DNA from: Veillonella_A intestinalis
GTDB taxonomy: Bacteria; Bacillota; Negativicutes; Veillonellales; Veillonellaceae
NCBI RefSeq assembly: GCF_943192895.1
Contig: NZ_CALPCB010000004.1
Coordinates: 124,001-188,000 of the forward strand
Direction: 5' to 3'
DNA length: 64,000 nucleotides
Shown: piece by piece, positions 17,628-25,797 of the stretch
Layout of the letters: each line of letters begins with the position of its first letter
How positions within the stretch are numbered: the stretch's first letter is position 1
Position numbers and translations under genes: made by a program
The notes under the pieces: generated by a model
What the model saw: the letters and a program-made list of their open reading frames with translations, nothing else
Told to the model about the DNA's origin: nothing
Databases searched by the model: none

Positions 17628-17948
17628 ATGGCAAATATTGCAGAATTAACAACAGCAAATTTTAAAGAAACAATTACATCTAAAGAAGTGGCAATCGTAG
17701 ATTTTTGGGCTCCATGGTGCGGTTATTGCGTACGTATGATGCCTGTATTTGAAGCGTTAGCTGAAGAATTAGGTGATAAAGTAGCTTTTGCTAAAGTTAA
17801 CACTGATGAAGTTGTTGAATTAGCAAAAGAATACCAAGTAGAAGTACTACCAACATTTGCTATTATTAAAAATGGTGAAGTAGTAGGCCGTAAAATTGGT
17901 TATGTACCACAAAATGAATTAAAAGCAGCTATTGAAGCTCACTTATAA
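17628..17948 (+). CDS. trxA: Thioredoxin with CGYC active site
   Basis: A small cytoplasmic thiol-disulfide oxidoreductase of 106 residues, standard thioredoxin length. The fold is recognisable: DFWAPWCGYC with Cys31 and Cys34, then KVNTDE, the cis-proline region EVLPTFAIIKNGE and the C-terminal helix. The dipeptide between the cysteines is Gly-Tyr instead of the usual Gly-Pro, which would be expected to alter redox potential or partner choice. AGGAGGG at 17612-17618 precedes the ATG by 9 bases. It is followed by a strong terminator shared with the converging thrE gene. Confidence 0.93.
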   Translation: MANIAELTTANFKETITSKEVAIVDFWAPWCGYCVRMMPVFEALAEELGDKVAFAKVNTDEVVELAKEYQVEVLPTFAIIKNGEVVGRKIGYVPQNELKAAIEAHL

Positions 17949-17953
17949 TATAG

Positions 17954-18022
17954 AAAAGCCTGGTGCTGATAGTAGTCATGAGTTATATGCTCATGGTTAC
18001 ACTTCAGTACCAGGCTTTTTTT
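17954..18022. terminator. Bidirectional intrinsic terminator between trxA and thrE
   Basis: The arm at 17954-17969 pairs with 18004-18019 over 16 bases with one G-T pair. A-rich and T-rich flanks lie on either side, so it can stop transcripts from both converging genes. A second inner hairpin (CATGAG/CTCATG) sits in the loop. Confidence 0.88.
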
Positions 18023-19475
18023 AGTTTTGTAATTCTTTTTGACGTGCTTTTAAAGCTTTATCTAAGGATAATGCTTTTTTACGGTCTAAGTAGCTACGAG
18101 CAAAAATGTGAGGAATGGATACGCCAATAGCTATGCAAATAATAGTCATAACGCCTGTAATTCCACTGCGTAGCGCAAAGAGGAGATTATCAGGTGTTAA
18201 CGAATTAATGGTTAATAGGCCAAATAAAAAGCGGTAAAGTAAAACACCAGGAATCATTGGAATAACAGAAGGAATGGATAAAATGAGTGGCGCTGTTCGG
18301 AAAAATTTGTAAAACCGCAAGGCTAATAAACCGATAATAGCAGCAGCTACAAAGCTAGCACCGACTAAGGTAAAGTTGAAGTTTACAATTAAAATATTGC
18401 GTGTGATGACACTGATAGTCCCGCCTAGAGCAACAATCCATAATAGGCGATACGGCGTGTTAAAAATAAGGGAAAAACATACGGCTCCGATGGCTGCCGC
18501 TACCGCTTGAATCGGCGATACTACAGCGGGTGTAATATTTAGGTGGGTAAAAGTAGAGACATGATCAAAGTAGAGTGCCATGGCAATGCCTACAGACATA
18601 CTACTAACTATGAGTAAGGTGTGCATAGCTCGTGTCATACCAGATACAATGTGGTTATTAATCATATCATCTACTGCATTTATAAGGGGAATGCCAGGAA
18701 TTAGAAACAGTGTGCAACTAACCATAGCATAAATAATTTCAAAAGAGCCTAAGGTAGTATTGAGTAAATAGGCTGCTGAGGTGGCGGAAAAAGCGGCCGC
18801 TACTACACCAAAATAAAAGTTAATCTTGAAATGATGGCATATATAACGAACTAAAAAGCCAACGATAGCACAAATAGAAGTCATTAGAGCGGAGAAAAGA
18901 GAACCACCAAATAAAATAGTAAAAGCCCCACAAGCTAAACCAGCACCAATGGCTAGAACTGAAGTTGAATATTTAGGTGGTGCTTGGGCAATACTTTTAA
19001 GATGTGCTTCGAATTCATCTAAGGTAAAATTTTGTTCAATAGCTTTCCAGGTTAATTTTGATAAAGTGGATAAAATCGTCATATTTACGCCGTGAACAGG
19101 CGTTTTACGAAAGGCTGTATAGGAATGCTTTTCGTCATTAATATTGAGCATTAATGTCATATAGGTTATATGAATATGGACATATTCAGGAGGAATCCCC
19201 ATATAGGTAGCGGCGCGCATCATATCTCGTTGTAGATGATTGGTGTTAGCGCCGTTTTCCATAAGTAGTTGTCCTAAGTCGAGTAATAAATCCATTTTAC
19301 GCCGAATCGCTACAAACGGTTCGTTCATAATTTGATAATTAGAAGGACCGGATGAGCAACTATTGGCAGTATGATGATGGCGATGTTGCGGATGCATGTG
19401 ATGGTTATGACTATTTCCTGTTGTCGATTCGTGAACAGTAGTCATAGCATGTTTTTTGTTGGTCTTGCGAGTCAT
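18021..19475 (-). CDS. Threonine/serine exporter, fused ThrE type
   Basis: An inner-membrane protein of 484 residues combining the two halves that are often separate genes: ThrE_1 (formerly DUF1212, about residues 55-305) with five or so membrane segments, and ThrE_2 (DUF3815-like, about 325-465). Members export threonine and serine by proton antiport in actinobacteria; that substrate is inferred here. The first 40 residues are rich in histidine (about ten His, including NHHMH and RHHH), an extension not needed for transport. AAAGGA lies 9 bases before the ATG. It converges with trxA and diverges from mraZ. Confidence 0.87.
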   Translation of the reverse strand: MTRKTNKKHAMTTVHESTTGNSHNHHMHPQHRHHHTANSCSSGPSNYQIMNEPFVAIRRKMDLLLDLGQLLMENGANTNHLQRDMMRAATYMGIPPEYVHIHITYMTLMLNINDEKHSYTAFRKTPVHGVNMTILSTLSKLTWKAIEQNFTLDEFEAHLKSIAQAPPKYSTSVLAIGAGLACGAFTILFGGSLFSALMTSICAIVGFLVRYICHHFKINFYFGVVAAAFSATSAAYLLNTTLGSFEIIYAMVSCTLFLIPGIPLINAVDDMINNHIVSGMTRAMHTLLIVSSMSVGIAMALYFDHVSTFTHLNITPAVVSPIQAVAAAIGAVCFSLIFNTPYRLLWIVALGGTISVITRNILIVNFNFTLVGASFVAAAIIGLLALRFYKFFRTAPLILSIPSVIPMIPGVLLYRFLFGLLTINSLTPDNLLFALRSGITGVMTIICIAIGVSIPHIFARSYLDRKKALSLDKALKARQKELQN

Positions 19476-19694
19476 ACAATAGTCCTTTCTCTACATTGTA
19501 TAATGTATGGTTTATCTTGTAATCTTAGTTTTATTTTATATTTAGTATATCATATTGGGGTGGTCACGTGATTAGGGAGTGGTAAAAAATGGAGGATGGG
19601 GGGCGAAGTGGGGACTGCTTTAAAATTGAGCCAAGATAAAGCCTAATAATGACGAACATACGAATCTTAAAATAAAACAAAAAGACGTTTAAAT

Positions 19695-19735
19695 GCAGAA
19701 AAAATAAAGATTTGAAAATTTTTTCTGCTTTTTTT
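19695..19735 (+). terminator. Terminator-like hairpin with no obvious upstream gene
   Basis: GCAGAAAAAAT (19695-19705) pairs perfectly with ATTTTTTCTGC (19718-19728) and is followed by a run of seven T. On the plus strand the nearest upstream sequence is antisense to thrE, so it may end a small or antisense RNA, or insulate the mra cluster. Confidence 0.65.
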
Positions 19736-19755
19736 ATTAAATTTCACATATTTTA

Positions 19756-19800
19756 TTGTTATTAAGTGGGGGAATGTGGTAGAATTTACCATATAGTGGT
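19756..19800 (+). promoter_or_regulatory. mraZ promoter with phased GTGG repeats (candidate MraZ operator)
   Basis: A -35-like TTGTTA (19756-19761) and an extended -10 TGgTAGAAT (-10 at 19780-19785, 18-base spacer) precede mraZ. GTGG repeats start at 19766, 19776 and 19796, that is at 10- and 20-base intervals on one face of the helix. MraZ proteins are known to bind such direct GTGG-type repeats upstream of their own gene. The repeats lie between and just beyond the promoter elements, consistent with autoregulation. Confidence 0.65.
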
Positions 19801-19836
19801 GAATAAGATAGGGAACGTGTAAAAGGAGGTGAGACA

Positions 19837-20271
19837 ATGATGTTCATGGGTGAATATTCACATACCATTGATACAAAAGGGCGATTAATTATTCCAGCTA
19901 AATTGCGTGAGCAATTAGGGGAGTCCTGTATTATGACCAAGAGCCTCGATAATTGTCTCGCCATTTATACGTACGAAACCTTTGAAGCCAAAGCAACTCA
20001 ATTAGCGGCTCAATCTAATGGCAAGGCTAGTGTACGAGGTTTAAAACGTTCTATTTTTGCAAATGCAAATGAACTAGAGTTTGATAAACAAGGTCGTATC
20101 TTAGTGCCTGCTAGCTTACGTAACTATGCGTTCTTAAAAAAAGAAGCGGTGGTTATCGGCGCTGGTGATCATGTAGAAATTTGGAGTCGTGAACATTGGG
20201 ATGCTTATTCAGCAGATATGGATGCCAATATGGAAGCTTTAACTGAAAATATGGAAGGACTTATTTTCTAA
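19837..20271 (+). CDS. mraZ: Transcriptional regulator MraZ
   Basis: A 144-residue DNA-binding regulator of the division and cell-wall cluster, with two AbrB-like swapped-hairpin domains. The N-terminal FMGEYSHTIDTKGRL and the second repeat ELEFDKQGRILVP carry the paired family motifs. AGGAGGTGA at 19824-19832 precedes two consecutive ATGs (19837, 19840); either may be used. It is the first gene of the cluster and 49 bases before rsmH, its usual partner. Phased GTGG repeats in its promoter suggest it represses its own operon. Confidence 0.96.
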   Translation: MMFMGEYSHTIDTKGRLIIPAKLREQLGESCIMTKSLDNCLAIYTYETFEAKATQLAAQSNGKASVRGLKRSIFANANELEFDKQGRILVPASLRNYAFLKKEAVVIGAGDHVEIWSREHWDAYSADMDANMEALTENMEGLIF

Positions 20272-20320
20272 ATGTTATAAGTTTTCAACAAAGTTTAGTT
20301 AGTAAAAGAAGGGAGGCCCT

Positions 20321-21253
20321 ATGGAATTTCATCATGTCAGCGTGTTGCTTGACGAGACGGTACAAGCTGTTATTACGGATCCCCATGGGGTCTATGTAGA
20401 TTGTACGCTTGGTGGTGCCGGTCATGCACACGCATTAGGTGAACAATTAGCTGAAGATGGATTACTTATTGGTCTAGACCAAGATGAAGTAGCCTTAGCT
20501 ACAGCTACAGAGCGTTTGCAAGATTTGTCTTGTCAGGTTATGACCATTCCAACAAATTTTCGCCATTTAAAACAAGCTCTTACAGAGCGAGGCATTACAG
20601 CTGTTGATGGATTTATCTTTGACTTGGGCGTATCAAGCTATCAATTAGATACAGCTGAGCGAGGGTTTTCCTATATGCAGGATGGTCCTTTAGATATGCG
20701 GATGGATCAGCATAGTGATTTAACGGCCGCTAAGGTAGTTAACAGTTATAGTGAGGCTGATTTATACCGAATTATTCGTGATTATGGCGAAGAACGTTGG
20801 GCTAAACGAATTGCTCAATTTATTGTAGCTGCTAGAGAAGAAAGACCGATTGAAACGACTGGTGAATTGACGACTATCATTAAGCAGGCGATTCCTGCTG
20901 GCGCTCGTCGTGAAGGTCCACATCCAGCTAAGCGAACATTTCAAGCGATTCGTATTGAAGTGAATCAAGAGCTAGCTATTTTACAAGATAGTTTTAAAGA
21001 TGCTGTTGAATTATTAAAACCAGGTGGCCATATTGGTGTAATTACCTTCCATTCGTTAGAAGATAGAATTACTAAGCAAACTTTTAAAGAGTTGAGTACG
21101 GGCTGTGTTTGCCCGCCAGGTTTACCTGTGTGTGTGTGTCATCACAAGGCTAGTGTTAAAGCGCGCAATAAAGCGATTGAGCCTAGTGAAGAAGAAGTGG
21201 CTATTAATCCGAGATCTCGTAGTGCTAAATTACGGGTAGCTCAAAAGGTATAG
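20321..21253 (+). CDS. rsmH: 16S rRNA (cytosine-1402-N4) methyltransferase
   Basis: Methylates N4 of C1402 in the ribosomal decoding centre using S-adenosylmethionine. The 310 residues match RsmH. Visible are HHVSVLLDE at the start, the SAM-binding VDCTLGGAGHA near residue 27, FDLGVSSYQLD, GFSYMQDGPLDMRM, and the C-terminal ITFHSLEDR followed by NPRSRSAKLR. GGGAGG precedes the ATG. Its position between mraZ and ftsL is the standard one. Confidence 0.98.
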   Translation: MEFHHVSVLLDETVQAVITDPHGVYVDCTLGGAGHAHALGEQLAEDGLLIGLDQDEVALATATERLQDLSCQVMTIPTNFRHLKQALTERGITAVDGFIFDLGVSSYQLDTAERGFSYMQDGPLDMRMDQHSDLTAAKVVNSYSEADLYRIIRDYGEERWAKRIAQFIVAAREERPIETTGELTTIIKQAIPAGARREGPHPAKRTFQAIRIEVNQELAILQDSFKDAVELLKPGGHIGVITFHSLEDRITKQTFKELSTGCVCPPGLPVCVCHHKASVKARNKAIEPSEEEVAINPRSRSAKLRVAQKV

Positions 21254-21275
21254 ATAGATTGTGGGGGTTGATTGT

Positions 21276-21692
21276 ATGTTAGCGAGAAAAACAGTTGGTG
21301 TGAGAGTGGCTCAACCGACAGCGAGACCGTATATACCGACACGTGGGCGTTCAGCTAAACGAGCTGGCGTATTTAGTAATGCATCGCCAGAATTAAAGCA
21401 AGCGATGTTATTGGTTGGTATGCTTTGTGCTATTTGTTTTTCCATAGTTGGGGCTGAAGCAATAAAAGCAGGTGCTGGCTATCAATTGGTGAGTCTGCAA
21501 AAAGAGATGGTTCAACTTTCAAGAGATAACGATGAATTGAATTTAGAGGTGGCAGAATTAAAATCACCTACAAGAATTCAACAGATTGCGCAAGATAAAT
21601 TGGGAATGGTTTTGCCCGATGCTTTTGTGTACAATAGCAAAGGTACTACTGTAGAACGAGATGTGAATGTAACACAGCACATCATGGAGTAA
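21276..21692 (+). CDS. ftsL: Cell division protein FtsL-like (septum formation initiator)
   Basis: A bitopic divisome protein of 138 residues. A basic cytoplasmic N-terminus of about 40 residues is followed by a membrane segment near 44-62 (AMLLVGMLCAICFSIVGAEA) and a short periplasmic coiled coil. It ends with PTRIQQIAQDKLGM, the segment typical of FtsL/DivIC. ATG 21276 is preferred to GTG 21261 because GGGGG at 21263-21267 would be its ribosome-binding site. It occupies the ftsL slot after rsmH, but the ftsI gene that normally follows is absent. Confidence 0.85.
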   Translation: MLARKTVGVRVAQPTARPYIPTRGRSAKRAGVFSNASPELKQAMLLVGMLCAICFSIVGAEAIKAGAGYQLVSLQKEMVQLSRDNDELNLEVAELKSPTRIQQIAQDKLGMVLPDAFVYNSKGTTVERDVNVTQHIME

Positions 21693-21732
21693 CTACGGTA
21701 TGAGGCAGCTCCGTAGGTGAGCTGCTTTCCTT
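21693..21732 (+). promoter_or_regulatory. Mutually exclusive hairpins between ftsL and murE
   Basis: CTACGG (21693-21698) can pair with CCGTAG (21711-21716), while GCAGCTC (21705-21711) can pair with GAGCTGC (21719-21725). The second stem precedes TTTCCTTGTTT and could weakly terminate. The two stems share base 21711 and interlock, so an attenuator or processing site is plausible. Confidence 0.4.
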
Positions 21733-21753
21733 GTTTGAAGTGGAGGTATTATT

Positions 21754-23238
21754 GTGAAAACAGTTCAAGAAATTATAGATGTAATTAAAGAGGTGACCGT
21801 TACAGGGCCCATTGATGTGGCTGTTTCACATATAACAGCTGATTCTCGGGAAGTTAAGCCTGGCAGCTTGTTTATTTGTTTGACTGGAGCCCATGTTAAT
21901 GGTCATGATTATATAGCAAAAGCGATTGAAGCCGGTGCAGTGGCCTTACTGGTTTCACAGCCTGTAGCGGTGCCTGCCCATATAGCCGTTTTAACAGTAG
22001 GGGATACTCGTATTGCCATGCAACAATGTGTGCCATTTTTTTATGACTATCCAGGTTGTAAAATGCGCATGATTGGCGTAACGGGGACTAATGGGAAAAC
22101 GACAACAACTCATATTATTGGCCATATTTTAAAGGCCCAAGGTTATAAAGTAGGGATTATTGGCACTGTCCATGTAATGATTGGCGATAAAACATATCCC
22201 ATTCACAACACAACCCCCGATGTTGTAGATTTGCAACATATTTTGGCGCGCATGGTAGCTGAAGGTGTAACTCATTGTATTATGGAAGTATCCTCGCATG
22301 CGTTAGCTTTAGGTCGTGTGGCTGGTGTAGAATACGATACGGCTGTATTTACTAACTTAACACAGGACCATTTAGATTTTCATAAGACTTTTGAAAACTA
22401 TTTAGCGGCAAAGTGCAAGTTGTTTGAACAGGTAAGCATGCCTAAGCAGCATAAAACTAATAAAGGGTCGGTTATTAATATTGACGATCCTTATGGTAAA
22501 CAAGTGATGGCCAAAAATTCAGCGCCGCTTATTACATATGGCACGAAGGGGCAGGGGACTTTAGAAGGTGAAAATCTTACAATTACCTCTAAAACGTCTG
22601 CTTATGATGTAGTGTACCAAGGAAAGTCATATCCTATTCATATGAGAATTACTGGGCTTTTCAATGTATATAACACATTAGCCGCTATGGGGGCTTGCTT
22701 ATTTGAAGGTATTTCCATGGAAGCTATTATTGAGGCCCTAAGTGATTTCACAGCTGTTCCAGGACGCTTTGAATTAGTAGAAGAAGGACAACCGTTTGCA
22801 GTCGTAGTAGACTATGCACATACACCAGATGGTTTGGAAAATATTTTAGAAACAGCGCAAAAGATTGTTGATAATAAGATTTTAGTTGTCTTTGGTTGTG
22901 GTGGTGACCGAGATGCTACTAAGCGACCTATCATGGGGCGTATAGCGGCGCAATATGGTGATAAAATTTTTGTAACGTCTGACAATCCTCGTACGGAAGA
23001 TCCTAATCAGATTGTTGAGCAGGTAGCCGTAGGGGTAAAAGAAGCACTTCGACCAGATTCATCGTATGAAATTATTGTAGATCGACGTACTGCTATTCAT
23101 GAAGCTATTAAGCAAGCTGAAGCTGGCGATGTAGTTATTATTGCTGGTAAAGGACATGAAGATTATCAGATTTTGAAAGATAAAACGATTCATTTTGATG
23201 ATAGAGAAGTAGCACGCGAAGCATTGAAGGAGAGATAA
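21754..23238 (+). CDS. murE: UDP-MurNAc-L-Ala-D-Glu:meso-diaminopimelate ligase
   Basis: Adds the third stem-peptide residue to UDP-MurNAc-dipeptide in the cytoplasm, using ATP. The 494 residues match MurE. The ATP loop GVTGTNGKTTTTH is near residue 110. The DNPR tetrapeptide (TSDNPRTEDP) near residue 412, diagnostic for meso-diaminopimelate rather than lysine, is intact. The C-terminal IIAGKGHEDYQ is typical. GTG at 21754 is the start, preceded by GGAGG. murF follows after two bases. The DAP specificity agrees with a Negativicutes-type cell wall. Confidence 0.97.
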   Translation: MKTVQEIIDVIKEVTVTGPIDVAVSHITADSREVKPGSLFICLTGAHVNGHDYIAKAIEAGAVALLVSQPVAVPAHIAVLTVGDTRIAMQQCVPFFYDYPGCKMRMIGVTGTNGKTTTTHIIGHILKAQGYKVGIIGTVHVMIGDKTYPIHNTTPDVVDLQHILARMVAEGVTHCIMEVSSHALALGRVAGVEYDTAVFTNLTQDHLDFHKTFENYLAAKCKLFEQVSMPKQHKTNKGSVINIDDPYGKQVMAKNSAPLITYGTKGQGTLEGENLTITSKTSAYDVVYQGKSYPIHMRITGLFNVYNTLAAMGACLFEGISMEAIIEALSDFTAVPGRFELVEEGQPFAVVVDYAHTPDGLENILETAQKIVDNKILVVFGCGGDRDATKRPIMGRIAAQYGDKIFVTSDNPRTEDPNQIVEQVAVGVKEALRPDSSYEIIVDRRTAIHEAIKQAEAGDVVIIAGKGHEDYQILKDKTIHFDDREVAREALKER

Positions 23239-23240
23239 GG

Positions 23241-24617
23241 ATGGCAGAATTTACGCTCCAGGAGGTGTTAACCGTTACAGGTGGTACCTATGCTGGTGAT
23301 TCAAAAAAACAAACAATGTTTACGAATGTGTCAACCGATACGCGTACCATTGAAGAAGGCTCTTTGTTTGTAGCTTTAACCGGTGATACCTTTGATGGCC
23401 ATGACTTCTTAGAACAGGCCAAATCTAAGGGAGCGTTAGGTGCTTTAGTTGGGAAAGGACGAGGGATTAGTGATTTAATCTGCATCGAAGTAGATTCCCC
23501 CTTGTTAGCGTATCAACAACTAGCAAATTATCATCGCCGCCGCTTTGCGATTCCTGTAGTAGCTGTTACTGGTTCATCTGGTAAGACTACGACAAAAGAA
23601 ATGATTGCTACTGTATTAGAAGCTAAATTTAAAGTGCTTAAAACTGAAAAGAATTTTAATAATGAAATTGGCTTACCAAAAACGCTGTTACAATTGACAG
23701 AAGAACATGAGGCCTGCGTGGTTGAAATGGGGATGCGAGGCCTAGGCCAAATTGATGAATTAGCTCGTATTGCTGAACCAACTGTAGGCGTTATTACAAA
23801 TGTAGGTAATAGTCATATTGAATTGTTAGGTTCTCGGGAAAATATAGGCAAAGCTAAAAGTGAATTAATTCGTCATATTCCGCCAGAGGGAACAGCTATT
23901 TTAAATGAAGATGATGAATTAGTGCGACAAATGGCAACTTTAACGGAAGGTAAGACTATTTTTTACGGTATCAAAGAGAATGCTACTGTATCTGGTTTTC
24001 AGTTGCGCTATAAAAAAGATGGTATTAAATTTACCTGCCGTTGTTTTGATGAAGTATTTGATATATTCTTACCTATGATTGGGGATCATAATGTGTACGA
24101 TGCGTTAGCCGCTGTTGCTGTAGGTCGTGCATTAGGCGTATCTTCACAAAAAATCACTAAAGCACTAGGTAGCTTTACTGGCATTCCTATGCGTCAAGAA
24201 ATAGTTTCTTTTGGAGATATTGTGGCCCTTAACGATGCTTATAATGCGAATCCAGCCTCTATGGCAGAGTCTATTAAAGCTATGGGGCAATTAGAAGGTA
24301 AGCGAAAAATTGCTATGCTAGGGGATATGCTTGAATTAGGGGATTATACCGAAGCGAACCATCGTGAGATTGGGCGCTTATTAGTAGCTGAAGGTTATGA
24401 CCAAGTATATACTTTTGGGGAAGCTGCCAAATTTATTGCACGGGAAGCTAAAACAGCAGGTATTCGGGTAGCTAAAATTTGTGATAGCCATTTAGATATG
24501 GTAAATACATACTGGGATGAACGAGCTAAAGGTGACGTAATTTTAGTCAAAGGATCACGAGGCTTACGAATGGAGCGCGTAGTTTCTGAATTAAGGGATA
24601 GAGAGTCTTTGAAATAG
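23241..24617 (+). CDS. murF: UDP-MurNAc-tripeptide:D-Ala-D-Ala ligase
   Basis: Completes the UDP-MurNAc-pentapeptide by adding D-Ala-D-Ala. The 458 residues include the ATP loop VTGSSGKTTTKEM near residue 110, KNFNNEIGLP, the central GDHNVYDALAA block and NDAYNANPASM near residue 330, all classical MurF sequences. It starts two bases after the murE stop, with a GGAGAG site inside the murE end, so translation is coupled. A terminator-like hairpin follows it, separating murE-murF from mraY onward. Confidence 0.97.
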   Translation: MAEFTLQEVLTVTGGTYAGDSKKQTMFTNVSTDTRTIEEGSLFVALTGDTFDGHDFLEQAKSKGALGALVGKGRGISDLICIEVDSPLLAYQQLANYHRRRFAIPVVAVTGSSGKTTTKEMIATVLEAKFKVLKTEKNFNNEIGLPKTLLQLTEEHEACVVEMGMRGLGQIDELARIAEPTVGVITNVGNSHIELLGSRENIGKAKSELIRHIPPEGTAILNEDDELVRQMATLTEGKTIFYGIKENATVSGFQLRYKKDGIKFTCRCFDEVFDIFLPMIGDHNVYDALAAVAVGRALGVSSQKITKALGSFTGIPMRQEIVSFGDIVALNDAYNANPASMAESIKAMGQLEGKRKIAMLGDMLELGDYTEANHREIGRLLVAEGYDQVYTFGEAAKFIAREAKTAGIRVAKICDSHLDMVNTYWDERAKGDVILVKGSRGLRMERVVSELRDRESLK

Positions 24618-24659
24618 AGACGATTGTGCATAAAACATAAATAGTAAATGATATTTTTC

Positions 24660-24728
24660 AAAAAGGTCGAAATCTATTTGCATTACAGCCATAGATGTAC
24701 TACCATAGATAACGGCCTTTATTTTTTA
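24660..24728 (+). terminator. Terminator-like hairpin between murF and mraY
   Basis: AAAGGTC at 24662-24668 pairs with GGCCTTT at 24714-24720 (one G-T pair) and is followed by ATTTTTT. Within the loop CCATAGAT occurs twice and can pair with ATCTAT. A second small stem (AAGCCT/AGGCTT, 24773-24792) follows. The 205-base gap is the largest inside the mur cluster. Confidence 0.5.
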
Positions 24729-24822
24729 CAGTCCCTTAGCGACTTAGAGGCTATGTTAGTTATGTATCTTGCAAGCCTTTGTTAGGAGGCTTTACACTTA
24801 TCTTTAAGGAGCGATTGTTAGA

Positions 24823-25785
24823 ATGACCATGCAATTATTGTTTGCGTTTATTACAACTTTAGTAATAACGTTAGTATTAGGAAAAGTAGGAATCCCTTTG
24901 TTACGCCGTTTACATGCGCAGCAGAGCATTCGTGAAGATGGACCACAGGCGCATTTAGCTAAGGCTGGGACCCCGACTATGGGTGGTCTTTTTATGCTGG
25001 CAGCTATGGTGATTAGCGTATTGATATTTTCACCATTTCATATGGCTACTTGGGTATTATTATTTTTGACATTAGGGCATGGTTTACTGGGCTTCTTAGA
25101 TGATTTTATTAAATCAGTAAAAAAACGCAATTTAGGTCTTACAGCTAAACAGAAGTTTTTAGGCCAGATTATTATGTCAGCTATTTTCTGTTATATTGCT
25201 ACCGAAATATTAGTGATTCCTACAACGGTGTGGATTCCTTTAACTGATATTACTGTTGACTTAGGTTGGTTCTACTATGTGTTAGTATTTATGATTATTG
25301 TAGGCACGACTAATGCTGTTAATTTGACTGATGGCTTAGATGGCTTAGCTTCTGGCACTTCAGCAGCGGCAGCTATTGCGTATACAGTCATTGGCATGTT
25401 GGCCTTTCAAACGAGTGTCGCCTTCTTTGGTATAATTCTTTGTGGTGCTGTATTAGGATTCTTATATTTTAATGCAAATCCAGCCAAGGTATTCATGGGG
25501 GATACTGGTTCTTTAGCATTAGGCGGTGCTTTTGCAGGCATGGCAATCTTAACTAAGACAGAACTATTATTAGTAATTATTGGTGGGATTTTTGTTATGG
25601 AAGCACTGTCCGTAATTATTCAAGTTGCTTCTTTTAAGACACGAGGGGTACGCGTGTTTAAGATGAGTCCGATTCATCACCATTTTGAGTTATCGGGGTG
25701 GAGCGAACAAAAAGTGGTATCTCGTTTCTGGCTTGGTAGTTGTGTATTTGCTGTTATTGGTTTATTGATGTATACATTGCGATAG
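24823..25785 (+). CDS. mraY: Phospho-MurNAc-pentapeptide translocase
   Basis: Transfers phospho-MurNAc-pentapeptide to undecaprenyl phosphate, making lipid I on the inner face of the cytoplasmic membrane. The 320 residues form about ten membrane segments. Conserved cytoplasmic blocks are intact: GTPTMGGL near residue 50, LGFLDDFIK, NLTDGLDGLA, FMGDTGSLALGG and SPIHHHFELSGWSE. AAGGAG lies about ten bases before the ATG; ATG 24829 is an alternative. murD follows after 12 bases. Confidence 0.97.
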   Translation: MTMQLLFAFITTLVITLVLGKVGIPLLRRLHAQQSIREDGPQAHLAKAGTPTMGGLFMLAAMVISVLIFSPFHMATWVLLFLTLGHGLLGFLDDFIKSVKKRNLGLTAKQKFLGQIIMSAIFCYIATEILVIPTTVWIPLTDITVDLGWFYYVLVFMIIVGTTNAVNLTDGLDGLASGTSAAAAIAYTVIGMLAFQTSVAFFGIILCGAVLGFLYFNANPAKVFMGDTGSLALGGAFAGMAILTKTELLLVIIGGIFVMEALSVIIQVASFKTRGVRVFKMSPIHHHFELSGWSEQKVVSRFWLGSCVFAVIGLLMYTLR

Positions 25786-25797
25786 GTAGGCGTTATT

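Larger units (their letters stand above)
19476..19836. other. Intergenic region between divergent thrE and mraZ
   Basis: The 361-base gap has no convincing gene. It holds the thrE leader on the minus strand, a TCACGTGA palindrome (19564-19571), a plus-strand terminator-like hairpin (19695-19735), and the mraZ promoter with its phased GTGG repeats (19756-19800). Confidence 0.7.
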
